The translations under genes and the position numbers were made by a program. Shown piece after piece: positions 17,113 through 25,870 of a stretch of 64,000 nt of DNA. Source of the DNA: Colimorpha_A sp045540115 (GTDB lineage Bacteria; Bacillota; Clostridia; Oscillospirales; CAG-272); NCBI GenBank assembly GCA_045540115.1, contig JAZQGR010000096.1, positions 62,001 to 126,000 on the forward strand, read 5' to 3'. The notes below the pieces were generated by a model that was not told the DNA's origin, did no database searches, and saw only the letters and a list, made by a program, of their open reading frames with translations. Each line of letters opens with the position of its first letter. Position 1 is the first letter of the stretch.

Positions 17113-18846
17113 ATGGAAATGATTAATTGTAAAGTTAACGGTATCGCAGTAAGCGTACCCAAGGGTTCTACCATTCTCGAAGCTGCTCGTGCAGCGGGCG
17201 TTGAGATCCCGACCCTTTGTTATATGAAGAAGATCAACGAGATCGGCGCTTGCCGTATCTGCGTTGTAGAAGCAACCGGTGCTCGCGGACTTGTTACCGC
17301 TTGCGTATATCCCGTTGCTGAGGGCATGGAAATTCAGACCAATACCGAAAAGGTACAGAAGGCAAGAAAGACCACCCTTGAGCTTATGCTCTCCACTCAC
17401 GATAAGAAGTGTCTCTCCTGCTCCCGCTCGACCAACTGTGAGCTTCAGAAGCTCTGCCTCGAGTACGGTGTGGACGAAGGCGCATTCGAGGGCTACAAGC
17501 CCGCTTACGAACTTGATGAGAGCACTCCTCACCTCGTTCGTGATAACAACAAGTGTATTCTTTGCCGTCGTTGCGTAGCTGTGTGTAAGGAACAGTACGT
17601 TTCCGTTATCGGCGCAAACGACAGAGGTATTGACACCAGCATCGGCTCCGCGTTCAAGGTAAATCTCTCCGAGACTCCTTGTATCTCCTGCGGTCAGTGC
17701 GTAGCTGTATGTCCTACCAGCGCTCTTACCGAAAAGGATGATACCGATAAGGTATGGGCAGCTCTCTCTGATCCTACCAAGCACGTTGTCGTTCAGACCG
17801 CTCCCTCCATCAGAGCAACTCTCGGCGAATGCTTCGGTATGCCTATCGGAACTAACGTTGAGGGCAAGATGGTTGCGGCTCTCCGCCGTCTCGGCTTCGA
17901 TAAGGTATTCGATACCGACTTCGCGGCTGACCTTACTATCGTAGAAGAAGCAAACGAGCTTGTTGAGCGCATCAAGAACGGCGGTGTTCTCCCGATGATC
18001 ACCTCCTGCTCGCCCGGTTGGGTCAAGTTCTGCGAGTACTATTATCCGGACTTCATCGATCACCTCTCTTCCTGCAAGTCTCCTCAGCAGATGGCAGGCG
18101 CAGTAATCAAGACCTACTACGCAAACAAGATGGGTATCGATCCTAAGGATATCGTATCTGTATCCATAATGCCTTGTACCGCTAAGAAGTTCGAGATCGG
18201 CCGTCCCGATCAGAGCGCTTCCGGCTACCCGGACGTTGACATCGCTCTTACTACCAGAGAGCTTGCAAAGATGATCGACCGTGCAGGTCTTAAGTTCACC
18301 ATGCTTCCCGATGAAGAGTTTGATTCTCCTCTCGGCGAGGATACCGGTGCAGCAGTTATCTTCGGTGCTACCGGCGGTGTTATGGAAGCAGCTCTCCGCC
18401 CCGCTAACGACTGGCTCACCGGCAAGGACAACCTTGACGTTGACTTCCACGCAGTACGCGGAACCGAGTCCATCAAGGAAGCTACCGTTAATATCAACGG
18501 TACTGATATCAAGGTTGCTGTTGCAAGCGGCGCAGGCGCAGCTCAGCAGGTTATGGAGAAGATCAAGAACGGCGAAGCTGACTGGACCTTCATTGAGATC
18601 ATGGGATGCCCCGGCGGCTGCGTAAACGGCGGCGGACAGCCCATTCAGCCCCAGTACGTTCGTGATACCGTAGACCTTAAGGCGGTTCGTGCAAAGGCAC
18701 TTTACGATCAGGATGCGGCAATGTCCATCCGTAAGTCTCACGAGTCTCCCGTTGTAAAGGCACTTTACAGCGAGTGGTACGACGGCTTCGGCGGCCATAA
18801 GGCACATCACGATCTCCACACTACTTACGTTAAGAGAACTAAGTAA
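17113..18846 (+). CDS. hydA: [FeFe]-hydrogenase catalytic subunit HydA
   Basis: Evolves or oxidises H2 at the H-cluster. The 577 residues hold an N-terminal plant-type [2Fe-2S] domain (CYMKKINEIGACRIC), the His-Cys3 motif HDKKCLSCSRSTNC, two [4Fe-4S] ferredoxin motifs (CILCRRCVAVC, CISCGQCVAVCP), and the three H-cluster motifs: L1 TSCSPGW with C299, L2 MPCTAKKFE with C355, and L3 GCPGGCVNGGG with C499 and C503. All ligands are present. With HydB and HydC it forms the NAD- and ferredoxin-linked bifurcating trimer. It starts 17 bases after hydB. Confidence 0.97.
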   Translation: MEMINCKVNGIAVSVPKGSTILEAARAAGVEIPTLCYMKKINEIGACRICVVEATGARGLVTACVYPVAEGMEIQTNTEKVQKARKTTLELMLSTHDKKCLSCSRSTNCELQKLCLEYGVDEGAFEGYKPAYELDESTPHLVRDNNKCILCRRCVAVCKEQYVSVIGANDRGIDTSIGSAFKVNLSETPCISCGQCVAVCPTSALTEKDDTDKVWAALSDPTKHVVVQTAPSIRATLGECFGMPIGTNVEGKMVAALRRLGFDKVFDTDFAADLTIVEEANELVERIKNGGVLPMITSCSPGWVKFCEYYYPDFIDHLSSCKSPQQMAGAVIKTYYANKMGIDPKDIVSVSIMPCTAKKFEIGRPDQSASGYPDVDIALTTRELAKMIDRAGLKFTMLPDEEFDSPLGEDTGAAVIFGATGGVMEAALRPANDWLTGKDNLDVDFHAVRGTESIKEATVNINGTDIKVAVASGAGAAQQVMEKIKNGEADWTFIEIMGCPGGCVNGGGQPIQPQYVRDTVDLKAVRAKALYDQDAAMSIRKSHESPVVKALYSEWYDGFGGHKAHHDLHTTYVKRTK

Positions 18847-18850
18847 TATA

Positions 18851-18883
18851 AAAAAGAGAAGCTGTTTTACAGCTTCTCTTTTT
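18851..18883. terminator. Bidirectional terminator after hydA and veg
   Basis: A 15-bp stem (18851-18865 with 18869-18883) with a TTT loop, A-rich on the left and T-rich on the right. It can end both hydA and the minus-strand veg. Confidence 0.85.
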
Positions 18884-18892
18884 ATGATGTCA

Positions 18893-19138
18893 TTATGTGT
18901 CTAATTCAATAATTTGAACGCGATTAAGAAGTACGTCCTTGTATTGAACTGTATACGATTTTTTGTTATCACCGTTCGTCTCACGAAGACGAAATAAGTT
19001 AGGATATACATCTAAAATAACCGCACTTATTCCTGTCAAATTGATTCTAGGACTTGTGATATTTACGTTTATGTGAATATTTGGATCTGTCTCGTATAGC
19101 CTAATGATTTTGTTCTTGATTGAATCAAGAGTAGCCAT
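18893..19138 (-). CDS. veg: Veg family protein
   Basis: An 81-residue protein of the Veg family (PF06257), known in Bacillus as a small protein linked to biofilm matrix control. The family look is in SIKNKIIRLYETDPNI, TGISAVILDVYPNLFRLRE and SYTVQYKDVLLNRVQI. It starts behind AGGAGG. It follows the small gene at 19186-19434, separated by a stem-loop but no clear terminator, so the two may be cotranscribed. Confidence 0.88.
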   Translation of the reverse strand: MATLDSIKNKIIRLYETDPNIHINVNITSPRINLTGISAVILDVYPNLFRLRETNGDNKKSYTVQYKDVLLNRVQIIELDT

Positions 19139-19160
19139 AATTACCTCCTGTTCTGATGTA

Positions 19161-19180
19161 CAGCCGCCTATTGGCGGCTG
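19161..19180. other. Stem-loop between the 82-residue gene and veg
   Basis: Short GC-rich inverted repeat (cagccgcc, tatt, ggcggctg). On the minus strand no T-run follows, so on the coding strand it looks like an intercistronic hairpin rather than a terminator. Confidence 0.4.
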
Positions 19181-19185
19181 TATTG

Positions 19186-19434
19186 TTATACAAAGTATTC
19201 TGAAACATCGACCTTATTGCTGTACTGCTTGCGTACACGAATTATGATCGATCCGTCGTCAAGCTCCTCGTTGAACAGGATCTGATATCTTGTTTTTGAA
19301 CGCTCAAGCGATACCTTGTAATGCTCAAATTCTTCAGAGTTGATCTTGAGCGCACGCTCTTTGTCATAACCGTATTCCGGCTTTTGTGAAAAGATCAGAG
19401 TTTGAAGAATACAGGCGGATTTAACTCGTTTCAC
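19186..19434 (-). CDS. Small conserved-looking protein of unknown function
   Basis: An 82-residue, charged, soluble protein starting MKRVKSACILQTLIFSQKPE and ending SIIIRVRKQYSNKVDVSEYF. The MKRVKSAC-QT start and the IIxIxKQY-like end look like a small family I have seen in other Clostridia, but I know no function. The ribosome site is AAAGGAGGT. A roughly 150-base structured leader precedes it. It lies directly upstream of veg. Confidence 0.6.
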   Translation of the reverse strand: MKRVKSACILQTLIFSQKPEYGYDKERALKINSEEFEHYKVSLERSKTRYQILFNEELDDGSIIIRVRKQYSNKVDVSEYFV

Positions 19435-19440
19435 GATAAC

Positions 19441-19586
19441 ACCTCCTTTGGAAAATACATTACGGCAGAAATGTTTGACCTATAATGCAGAGAGATGTCC
19501 GAGCGTAATCATACATTGATGCTGCGACTGCCGTCGTTGCATCGCTGAAAGCACTCTCATGGTAGCATAGCTACAATTAAATTATA
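19441..19586 (-). ncRNA. Structured 5' leader of the 82-residue gene (candidate regulatory RNA)
   Basis: On the minus strand a TATAAT at 19586-19581 is followed by a leader with a two-part hairpin (GATGC/GCATC outer stem, CGAC/GTCG inner stem, 19518-19543). Seven bases of its apical part (19528-19534) are complementary to 19462-19468, about 13 bases before the ribosome site. This could be a pseudoknot or an alternative pairing that controls translation. No -35 at the ideal distance is clear. No known riboswitch class is recognised. Confidence 0.35.
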
Positions 19587-19636
19587 GCGAATTTTTGATA
19601 AAAAATCACGCAATAAAAAATGAATTTTTTATTAAT

Positions 19637-19661
19637 AAAGGCATCGCCTGGCGATGCCTTT
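19637..19661 (-). terminator. Terminator after pheT
   Basis: An 11-bp perfect stem (19637-19647 and 19651-19661) with a 3-base loop, 16 bases past the pheT stop, followed on the minus strand by a T/A-rich tract. Confidence 0.7.
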
Positions 19662-19677
19662 ATAATATTTTTTTCTG

Positions 19678-22041
19678 TTAAGCTCTTAAAGAAATGCCAA
19701 TTGCATTAAGCTCGGCGATTATCTTATCAACGCTTGTCTGTACCTCGTCCATGGAGAGCGTTCTCTCTTCCGAAGAGAAGGTGAAGCGAACAGTGATGCT
19801 CTTCGTTTCGCCGTTGTCATAGATGTCTGTAACGATAACGTCGGTAAGGTTTTCAAGATCGAGCTTTGTCCAAGCGCCTTCAGCGTCAGAGAAACGGTTG
19901 CTTGCACCCATCACGATCGAAAGGTCGTAATCGATTCCCGGGAACTTAGAGGGTTCCTTGTAGGAAAGTGGAGCAACTGTAGCGGTATAAAGATCGTCGA
20001 GATCTATCTCAACGCAAGCAACGGCTGCATTCTTGTCAAGCTTACCGAGAACAGTAGGATGAAGCGTATTGATAACACCGCACTCAACACTGTTGACAGT
20101 AATAGAAGCCGTGTTCTTCGGATGCTGATAAGCGTGAATGGGAGCGATCTTTGCGAAGGTCGGCTCAGAGTGCTTGACCTCGGTGCAGATTGCGCGGAGC
20201 ATCGACAGAGCTTTCATATAAAGCTCCTTTTCGCTTACGCGCTTGCTATAAAGAGTGTAGCAAAGTGTTCGTCTTTCATTACATTCGCCGTTTTCCTTAA
20301 GACCTTTTACAACTCGAGCAATTTCAAAGATACCGAACGTATCTGAATATCCCTTGTTTTCGTAAACGAAGGAGAGCATTGTGGGAACCATAGAGTTTCT
20401 GACGGTTCCGTTTTCGGGAGTAGGTATGTTGAGAATACGAACGTTATTTTCGACCTCTATACCGAGTTTCTTGTACTTCTTACCGTCACACCAGATATAG
20501 GAATGAACCTCGTGAAGTCCGAAGCGCTGAACGAGAATGTTCTTGATCGACGCGTCCTCGTCCTTGTTAACCGAACGGCGAACGGGCTTAAGAAGCGATT
20601 TGGTAGAGGAAATATCGAAGTTGTCGTATCCGTAAACACGGGTTATCTCTTCAATAATATCTGCCTTGATGGTAACGTCTTTTGTTGCACGCCAGGAGGG
20701 AACAGTTACGGTGAAAACACCGTTATCGAGCTTAACGCCAAATCCAAGAAGCGTAAGCGTGCTGACGATGCGATCCTCTGATATATCGATGCCTGTATAG
20801 CGGTCAACGTATTTCTTATCAAAAGAGAGTGTTATCTCAGGATATTTCTGAACGTAAAGATCGGAGAGATTTGACGACACGTATGCACCATCGTCGATGC
20901 TTGTCAAAAGCTTGATGAATCTCTTGATTGCAGTAAGTGTAAGCTCGGGATCGAGGATCTTCTCGTATCTCATGCTTGCGTCAGTTCGAAGACCGAGGCG
21001 CGAGCTCGACTTTCTAACACAAACGCCGTCAAAGTTAGCAGATTCGAGAACCACAGACGAGGTTTCGTCGATGATCTCGGAATCAAGACCGCCCATAATA
21101 CCTGCAATCGCAACGGGAGTGTCGTTGTTATAGATCATAAGGGTGTTATCGGTGATCTCGCGCTCGACGTCGTCAAGTGTCTTGAAATTAAATGCATCGC
21201 TCGGAGTACCCACCTTGATCGCGTCGATCTTTCTTGCGTCAAAGGCGTGAGTCGGCTGACCGAGCTCAAGCATGATGTAATTAGAAAGGTCAGCAAGAAG
21301 ATTGATTCCTCTCATTCCGCAGTAGAATAGACGGATCTGCATGGCAAGAGGGCTTCTGTTCTTGGAAATACCCGACATTTCAAGGCAGGAATAACGGTAA
21401 AGAAGATCCTCTCTTGTTGTTGAAACGGGAATCGTCTTATCTCCGCTGTAAATTATCTCGCCGAGGTCAAGCGGCTTAAGCTCTTTGCCTGTAAGGGCTG
21501 CAAACTCTCTTGCGATTCCATAATGTCCCCAAAGGTCGGGGCGGTTTGTTAGTGACTTATTGTCAACTTCAAAGATGATATCATCGATAGGATAGACGTC
21601 CTTGATGTCGGTTCCGAGAGGAGCGTCAACGTCGATAGGCATAAGTCCTGTGTGACCTTCACCTATACCGAGCTCGTCGGCACCGCAGCACATACCGTAG
21701 GAATCATATCCCGCAACAGTCGCTTTGCCAATTTCGCCTGCGCAAACGCGTCCGCCGACAGTCGCAAGAGCAACCTTCTGACCGACTTCAACGTTAGGCG
21801 CACCGCAAACGATATCAAGAATTTCAGATCCCGTATCGACCTTAAGAAGATGAAGCTTTTTTGAGTTAGGATGATTCTCAACTTCCTTGATCTGCGCGAT
21901 GATTACTCCGCGAACGTCAGCGCCCTTGTAAATAATATCCTCAACCTCAGCAGTCGAAAGGGTGAAGCGATGGATAAGCTCTTCAATATTTTCATTAGAG
22001 AGATCAACGTATTCCTTGATCCAGTTCATTGATACAAACAT
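19678..22041 (-). CDS. pheT: Phenylalanine-tRNA ligase beta subunit
   Basis: The 787-residue beta subunit of the alpha2-beta2 enzyme charging tRNA-Phe. It has the N-terminal EMAP/OB-type tRNA-binding domain (GVIIAQIKEVENHPNSKKLHLLKVDTG), the B3/B4 region with editing function (NKSLTNRPDLWGHYGIAREFAALTG), the B5 domain (DIIEEITRVYGYDNF), and a C-terminal anticodon-binding domain (PSKFPGIDYDLSIVM). Length is normal. It follows pheS by 13 bases in the same T-box operon. Confidence 0.97.
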   Translation of the reverse strand: MFVSMNWIKEYVDLSNENIEELIHRFTLSTAEVEDIIYKGADVRGVIIAQIKEVENHPNSKKLHLLKVDTGSEILDIVCGAPNVEVGQKVALATVGGRVCAGEIGKATVAGYDSYGMCCGADELGIGEGHTGLMPIDVDAPLGTDIKDVYPIDDIIFEVDNKSLTNRPDLWGHYGIAREFAALTGKELKPLDLGEIIYSGDKTIPVSTTREDLLYRYSCLEMSGISKNRSPLAMQIRLFYCGMRGINLLADLSNYIMLELGQPTHAFDARKIDAIKVGTPSDAFNFKTLDDVEREITDNTLMIYNNDTPVAIAGIMGGLDSEIIDETSSVVLESANFDGVCVRKSSSRLGLRTDASMRYEKILDPELTLTAIKRFIKLLTSIDDGAYVSSNLSDLYVQKYPEITLSFDKKYVDRYTGIDISEDRIVSTLTLLGFGVKLDNGVFTVTVPSWRATKDVTIKADIIEEITRVYGYDNFDISSTKSLLKPVRRSVNKDEDASIKNILVQRFGLHEVHSYIWCDGKKYKKLGIEVENNVRILNIPTPENGTVRNSMVPTMLSFVYENKGYSDTFGIFEIARVVKGLKENGECNERRTLCYTLYSKRVSEKELYMKALSMLRAICTEVKHSEPTFAKIAPIHAYQHPKNTASITVNSVECGVINTLHPTVLGKLDKNAAVACVEIDLDDLYTATVAPLSYKEPSKFPGIDYDLSIVMGASNRFSDAEGAWTKLDLENLTDVIVTDIYDNGETKSITVRFTFSSEERTLSMDEVQTSVDKIIAELNAIGISLRA

Positions 22042-22054
22042 CGTACTTCCTCCT

Positions 22055-23083
22055 TTACTTATCTGTGAACTGCGAAAGCGCCTTTAAGCTTCCGGAATTG
22101 AGCATACGAATGTCTTTGATGCCGTATTTCATCATTGCGAGACGCGTAAGACCGAGACCAAATGCGAATCCTGTGTACTTTTCTGTGTCGATTCCTCCGT
22201 AGGTAAGCACGTTCGGATGAATCATGCCACAGGGGCAGAGCTCGAGCCAGCCGGAGTTCTTACAGGACGGGCAACCCTCACCGTGGCAAATGGTACACTG
22301 AATATCAAGCTCAAAGCCCGGCTCGACGAAGGGGAAGAATCCGGGACGAAGACGAACCGTGATATCCTGTTTGAATACCTCGGAAAGCATAGTCTTCATG
22401 AAGTAAATGAGGTTAGATATCGAGATATCCTCATCGATCATGATTCCTTCGAGCTGGAAGAAGGTGTTTTCGTGGCAAGCGTCGGTCGACTCGTTACGGA
22501 AGCAACGACCTGGGAAAATAGCACGGACGGGCGCACCGTATTTTCTCATAATATAGTTCTGCGCAGCAGACGTATGCGTCTTAAGAAGCTGACCGTTATC
22601 GAGATAGTAGGTATCCTGCATATCTCGTGCGGGATGATGCTTTGGGATATTGAGCGCCTCGAAGCAGTGATAGTCGTCGACGATTTCGCTGTAGTCCTCA
22701 ACAATAAAGCCCATGGACGAGAAGATGTCTTCAACCTCACGCTGAATGAGAGTTATAGGATGATAGGAACCGAGACCGAGATCGGTAGGAAGCGATTCGT
22801 CGTATGATTCAGCCTCGTCGATCTTTCTTTGTTCTTCGAGCCTGATGAGTTCCTCAGTTTTAAGCTTAAGCTGCTCCTCAACAAATTGCTTGACCTGATT
22901 GATGACCATTCCCACTTCCTTCTTCTGGTCGTTGGGAACGTTTTTGAGGTCGTTCATAAGTGAGGAAACAAGACCTTTTTTTCCTGCATATTCGATACGT
23001 AGAGCATCGATTTCTGCAGTTGTAGTGACCTTTGATAGGGCTACCTCAAATTGCGCCTTTAACGCATTTGCATTTTCAAGCAT
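22055..23083 (-). CDS. pheS: Phenylalanine-tRNA ligase alpha subunit
   Basis: The catalytic class II subunit, 342 residues. An N-terminal coiled coil (about 1-85) is followed by motif 2 in FPGRCFRNESTDACHENTFF and motif 3 near GFAFGLGLTRLAMMKYGI. HPARDMQDTYYL and QLLKTHTSAAQ are characteristic. A CxxC-CxxC insertion, CTICHGEGCPSCKNSGWLE, is present as in many bacterial forms. Expression is probably set by the T-box leader upstream. Confidence 0.97.
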   Translation of the reverse strand: MLENANALKAQFEVALSKVTTTAEIDALRIEYAGKKGLVSSLMNDLKNVPNDQKKEVGMVINQVKQFVEEQLKLKTEELIRLEEQRKIDEAESYDESLPTDLGLGSYHPITLIQREVEDIFSSMGFIVEDYSEIVDDYHCFEALNIPKHHPARDMQDTYYLDNGQLLKTHTSAAQNYIMRKYGAPVRAIFPGRCFRNESTDACHENTFFQLEGIMIDEDISISNLIYFMKTMLSEVFKQDITVRLRPGFFPFVEPGFELDIQCTICHGEGCPSCKNSGWLELCPCGMIHPNVLTYGGIDTEKYTGFAFGLGLTRLAMMKYGIKDIRMLNSGSLKALSQFTDK

Positions 23084-23157
23084 AATCTAACCTTTTCTCC
23101 GACTGTTATTTTTGTCCTTTCCGTGTCGGCAGGGAAGGACGGGCGGAAAAAGAAAAA

Positions 23158-23389
23158 CCGCCCCATAAGATCATGGGACGGGAATACCCGCGGTACCACC
23201 CAAGTTCGGAAAATTCCGCACTCTCTCGCCTTGATGCCGGCGACAACATCCTGCTTAACGCATAGCTTTTCGCAGAAAAGCTCCACCGCTGAAATTCAGT
23301 TCTGACAAGGTAAGACGCTCACAGCCAAGGCGTCCCTCTCTGATACCTTTTACACAGCACCTACTTACACGGCTTCATAGCTATAAGAT
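23158..23389 (-). promoter_or_regulatory. T-box leader of pheST
   Basis: Minus-strand leader with the T-box sequence GGGTGGTACCGCGG (23201-23188), then a terminator stem pairing 23181-23173 with 23166-23158, followed by a T-rich run. A TTC codon near 23293-23291 in the expected specifier region fits tRNA-Phe. Uncharged tRNA-Phe would stabilise the antiterminator and allow pheST transcription. Confidence 0.88.
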
Positions 23390-23418
23390 ATTCTACCATT
23401 ACAGCGCGATTTTGTCAA
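23390..23418 (-). promoter_or_regulatory. Promoter of pheST
   Basis: TTGACA (23418-23413), a 17-bp spacer and TAGAAT (23395-23390) on the minus strand. Confidence 0.85.
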
Positions 23419-23446
23419 GAAGTATTATGAAAAAACTGTTTTTTAC

Positions 23447-23475
23447 TTGCAAATATTGATAGTTTGTGATAAAAT
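23447..23475 (+). promoter_or_regulatory. Promoter of the ABC exporter gene
   Basis: TTGCAA (23447-23452), a 17-bp spacer and TAAAAT (23470-23475), divergent from the pheST promoter. Confidence 0.7.
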
Positions 23476-23502
23476 AATTAGAGTTTATTCCTGAGGTGTA
23501 TA

Positions 23503-25206
23503 ATGGTAAAAAGATTTATTTCGTATTATAAGCCGCACAAGAAAATTTTTATTCTTGATATGATTGCAGCGCTACTCCTTTCGGTCTGTTCGATGGTTTA
23601 CCCGCTTGTGACGAAGGAGATGCTCGATAACCCGCAGATCAAGCCACTTATTATATGGTCAATTGTACTTGTCGTTATCTATCTTATAAGATGCGGACTC
23701 AACTATTTCGTCGCGTATTACGGTCACGTAATGGGCGTTAAAATGCAAGCACAAATGCGCAGAGACGTTTTCACGCATCTTGAAAAGCTTCCGATTACCT
23801 ATTTTGACAATAATAAGACAGGTAATATTATGTCTCGTATAATAAACGATCTTATGGACGTTTCGGAGCTTGCTCACCACGGTCCTGAGGATCTGTTTAT
23901 TTCAGTAATAATGCTTGTTGGTTCATTTGTCATTATGGGAAGCATATATATGCCTCTTACCCTCATCATTTATGCGCTTCTCCCGTTTATGTGCTTCTTT
24001 GCCTATAAGACGCAAAAATCGATGCGGGACGCTTTTGCTGAGTCGCGAAGGGAAGTCGGTAAGATCAATTCGACGCTTGAAAACAGCATTGCGGGAATCA
24101 GAATATCTAAGGCATATACTAATTCCGAATTCGAGTTTGACAGATTCGAGCATGATAACAAAGGCTTTGTAAGAGCAAGAAAACGCGCCTATAAGTCAAT
24201 GGGTATCTTCCATTCCGGAATGACTCTTTGCATGGACGTTCTTAGAATTACGATGTATCTTGCGGGCGGTATTTTCGTTGCCACAGGAAAAATCGATATT
24301 ATCGTATTTACAACGTTCTCCCTGTATATTACCTTGTTCATGTCGCCCATTGAAAAACTTGTCGGATTTATCGAGCAGTATCAGAACGGTATGACGGGCT
24401 TTAAGCGATTTATTGAAATAATTGATGAGAATCCTGAGCAGGATGCTCCCGATGCGATTGAGCTTGATAGCGTACGCGGAGAGATCGAATTTGATAACGT
24501 CTCATTTGGATACAATGAGTCTAAAAACGTATTGTCAAATCTCTCGTTTAAGTTAAATGAAGGAAAGACTCTTGCGCTTGTAGGTCCTTCCGGCGGTGGA
24601 AAAACTACTATTTGCCATCTCATACCGAGATTTTACGAGGTCGAAAGCGGTACGATTCTTATTGACGGTAAGGATATAACTGAAGTTACGCGTGAGTCAC
24701 TTCGTAAAAATATTGGTATAGTATCGCAAGATGTCTTCCTTTTTGACTCGACGATATATGAAAATATCGCATACGGCGCTCCCAATGCAACAAAGGAAGA
24801 TGTTGAACGTGCGGCTCGACTTGCAAATCTCCACGAGTTTGTTGAGTCTCTGCCTGAAGGTTACGAAACCCTCGTTGGTGAGCGAGGTGTAAAGCTCTCG
24901 GGCGGACAGAAGCAGAGGGTTTCGATTGCACGAGTGTTCCTCAAAAACCCGCCTATACTGATTCTTGACGAGGCAACGTCGGCTCTTGACAATGCGACTG
25001 AGCTGATGATCCAACAGAGCCTTGAGGCGCTTTGCGCAGGCAGAACGACAATCGTTGTTGCTCACAGATTGACAACGATCAAGAACGCAGACGAGATCCT
25101 TGTCATCAATGAGGAAGGAATTGCTGAGCGAGGTACACACGATGAGCTTCTTTCCAAACAGGGAATATACGCTAACCTTTGGAAAGGCATAACAAAAGTA
25201 TCATAA
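23503..25206 (+). CDS. ABC transporter, fused permease and ATPase (type IV exporter half)
   Basis: A 567-residue exporter half-transporter that would act as a dimer. Six membrane helices lie in residues 1-310, followed by the nucleotide-binding domain with Walker A GPSGGGKTT, the Q-loop region VSQDVFLFDSTIYENIAYG, signature LSGGQKQRVSIAR, Walker B ILILDEATSALD and the H-loop VVAHRLTTI. All ATPase motifs are intact. The ribosome site is GAGGTG. It is a single gene between divergent and convergent neighbours, so its substrate cannot be inferred. Confidence 0.93.
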   Translation: MVKRFISYYKPHKKIFILDMIAALLLSVCSMVYPLVTKEMLDNPQIKPLIIWSIVLVVIYLIRCGLNYFVAYYGHVMGVKMQAQMRRDVFTHLEKLPITYFDNNKTGNIMSRIINDLMDVSELAHHGPEDLFISVIMLVGSFVIMGSIYMPLTLIIYALLPFMCFFAYKTQKSMRDAFAESRREVGKINSTLENSIAGIRISKAYTNSEFEFDRFEHDNKGFVRARKRAYKSMGIFHSGMTLCMDVLRITMYLAGGIFVATGKIDIIVFTTFSLYITLFMSPIEKLVGFIEQYQNGMTGFKRFIEIIDENPEQDAPDAIELDSVRGEIEFDNVSFGYNESKNVLSNLSFKLNEGKTLALVGPSGGGKTTICHLIPRFYEVESGTILIDGKDITEVTRESLRKNIGIVSQDVFLFDSTIYENIAYGAPNATKEDVERAARLANLHEFVESLPEGYETLVGERGVKLSGGQKQRVSIARVFLKNPPILILDEATSALDNATELMIQQSLEALCAGRTTIVVAHRLTTIKNADEILVINEEGIAERGTHDELLSKQGIYANLWKGITKVS

Positions 25207-25214
25207 GTAACATT

Positions 25215-25244
25215 AAAATGGCCCGACGGCAGTCGGGTCATTTT
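25215..25244. terminator. Bidirectional terminator after the ABC exporter and HAD genes
   Basis: A 13-bp stem (25215-25227 with 25232-25244) with a 4-base loop, flanked by A and T runs. Its right side overlaps the last codons of the HAD gene. Confidence 0.85.
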
Positions 25245-25870
25245 ATGTATTCAAATATGTCGCTTGGAGCGTGTATAACTGTGTTATTAAGCGATTTAAG
25301 AGCTTGCTCACTCTCGTGACCGCCCGTTATCATCAGGCACTTGGCGCCGATAATTTCAGCACTCTCGGCGTCGTGTGAGGTGTCGCCAATATAGATGACG
25401 CTCTCGTTTTTGTGAAGTGATCTCCAGAATCGTGCGAGCTCGAGTTTCGACGTCGCGTATATATCGTTAAGACCGAAAATCTCGTCGAACTTGTCAGTTA
25501 TACCGAAGGATTCGATCTGACCACGGAGCATATTTTCTTCAGTCATCGATAGGATCGTCTGCTTGACTCCAAGAGTATTGAGCTTGTCAACGGTATCGAT
25601 AATACCGCTTCTAAGAGGTGCACACGGCATCTTGCTCATGTAGATATCAACCCATTCGTTTGCCAGAACGGTGAAATCATATTTTGAAAAATCGAAGCCT
25701 ACTCGCTCATAGTAATCGCGAATCGGAAAGCCGAAAACTGAATAGTAGTGCTCGGTATCTCGAATTATCGGCAGATCATATCGCGCAAGTAGATCGTTTG
25801 CAGATTCGATACTGATTTTTAAATCATCGAGAATTGTTCCGTTAAAATCCCAAATAACTCTATCGATCAT
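25238..25870 (-). CDS. HAD-family hydrolase (phosphoglycolate-phosphatase-like)
   Basis: A 210-residue HAD phosphatase. Motif I is VIWDFNGTILDD, with nucleophile D8 but Asn10 where most HAD phosphatases have the acid/base Asp. Motif II is TILSMTEE, and motif IV is VIYIGDTSHDAESAEIIGAKCL with the acidic GDTxHD pair. A helical cap lies between. It overlaps recR by 4 bases and is the last gene of the dnaX operon. Substrate unknown; the Asn variant may be slower or specialised. Confidence 0.82.
   Translation of the reverse strand: MIDRVIWDFNGTILDDLKISIESANDLLARYDLPIIRDTEHYYSVFGFPIRDYYERVGFDFSKYDFTVLANEWVDIYMSKMPCAPLRSGIIDTVDKLNTLGVKQTILSMTEENMLRGQIESFGITDKFDEIFGLNDIYATSKLELARFWRSLHKNESVIYIGDTSHDAESAEIIGAKCLMITGGHESEQALKSLNNTVIHAPSDIFEYIK

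Noticed and set aside
15476..18819. Two very long open frames (507 and 607 codons) on the minus strand opposite hydB and hydA
   Set aside because: They are shadows created by strong codon bias in highly expressed genes; the plus-strand frames carry all hydrogenase motifs and ribosome sites, and the minus-strand products are Cys/Ser/Leu-rich with no recognisable domain.
23188..23305. Short open frames inside the pheST leader
   Set aside because: The segment is explained by the T-box structure; the frames have no ribosome site.
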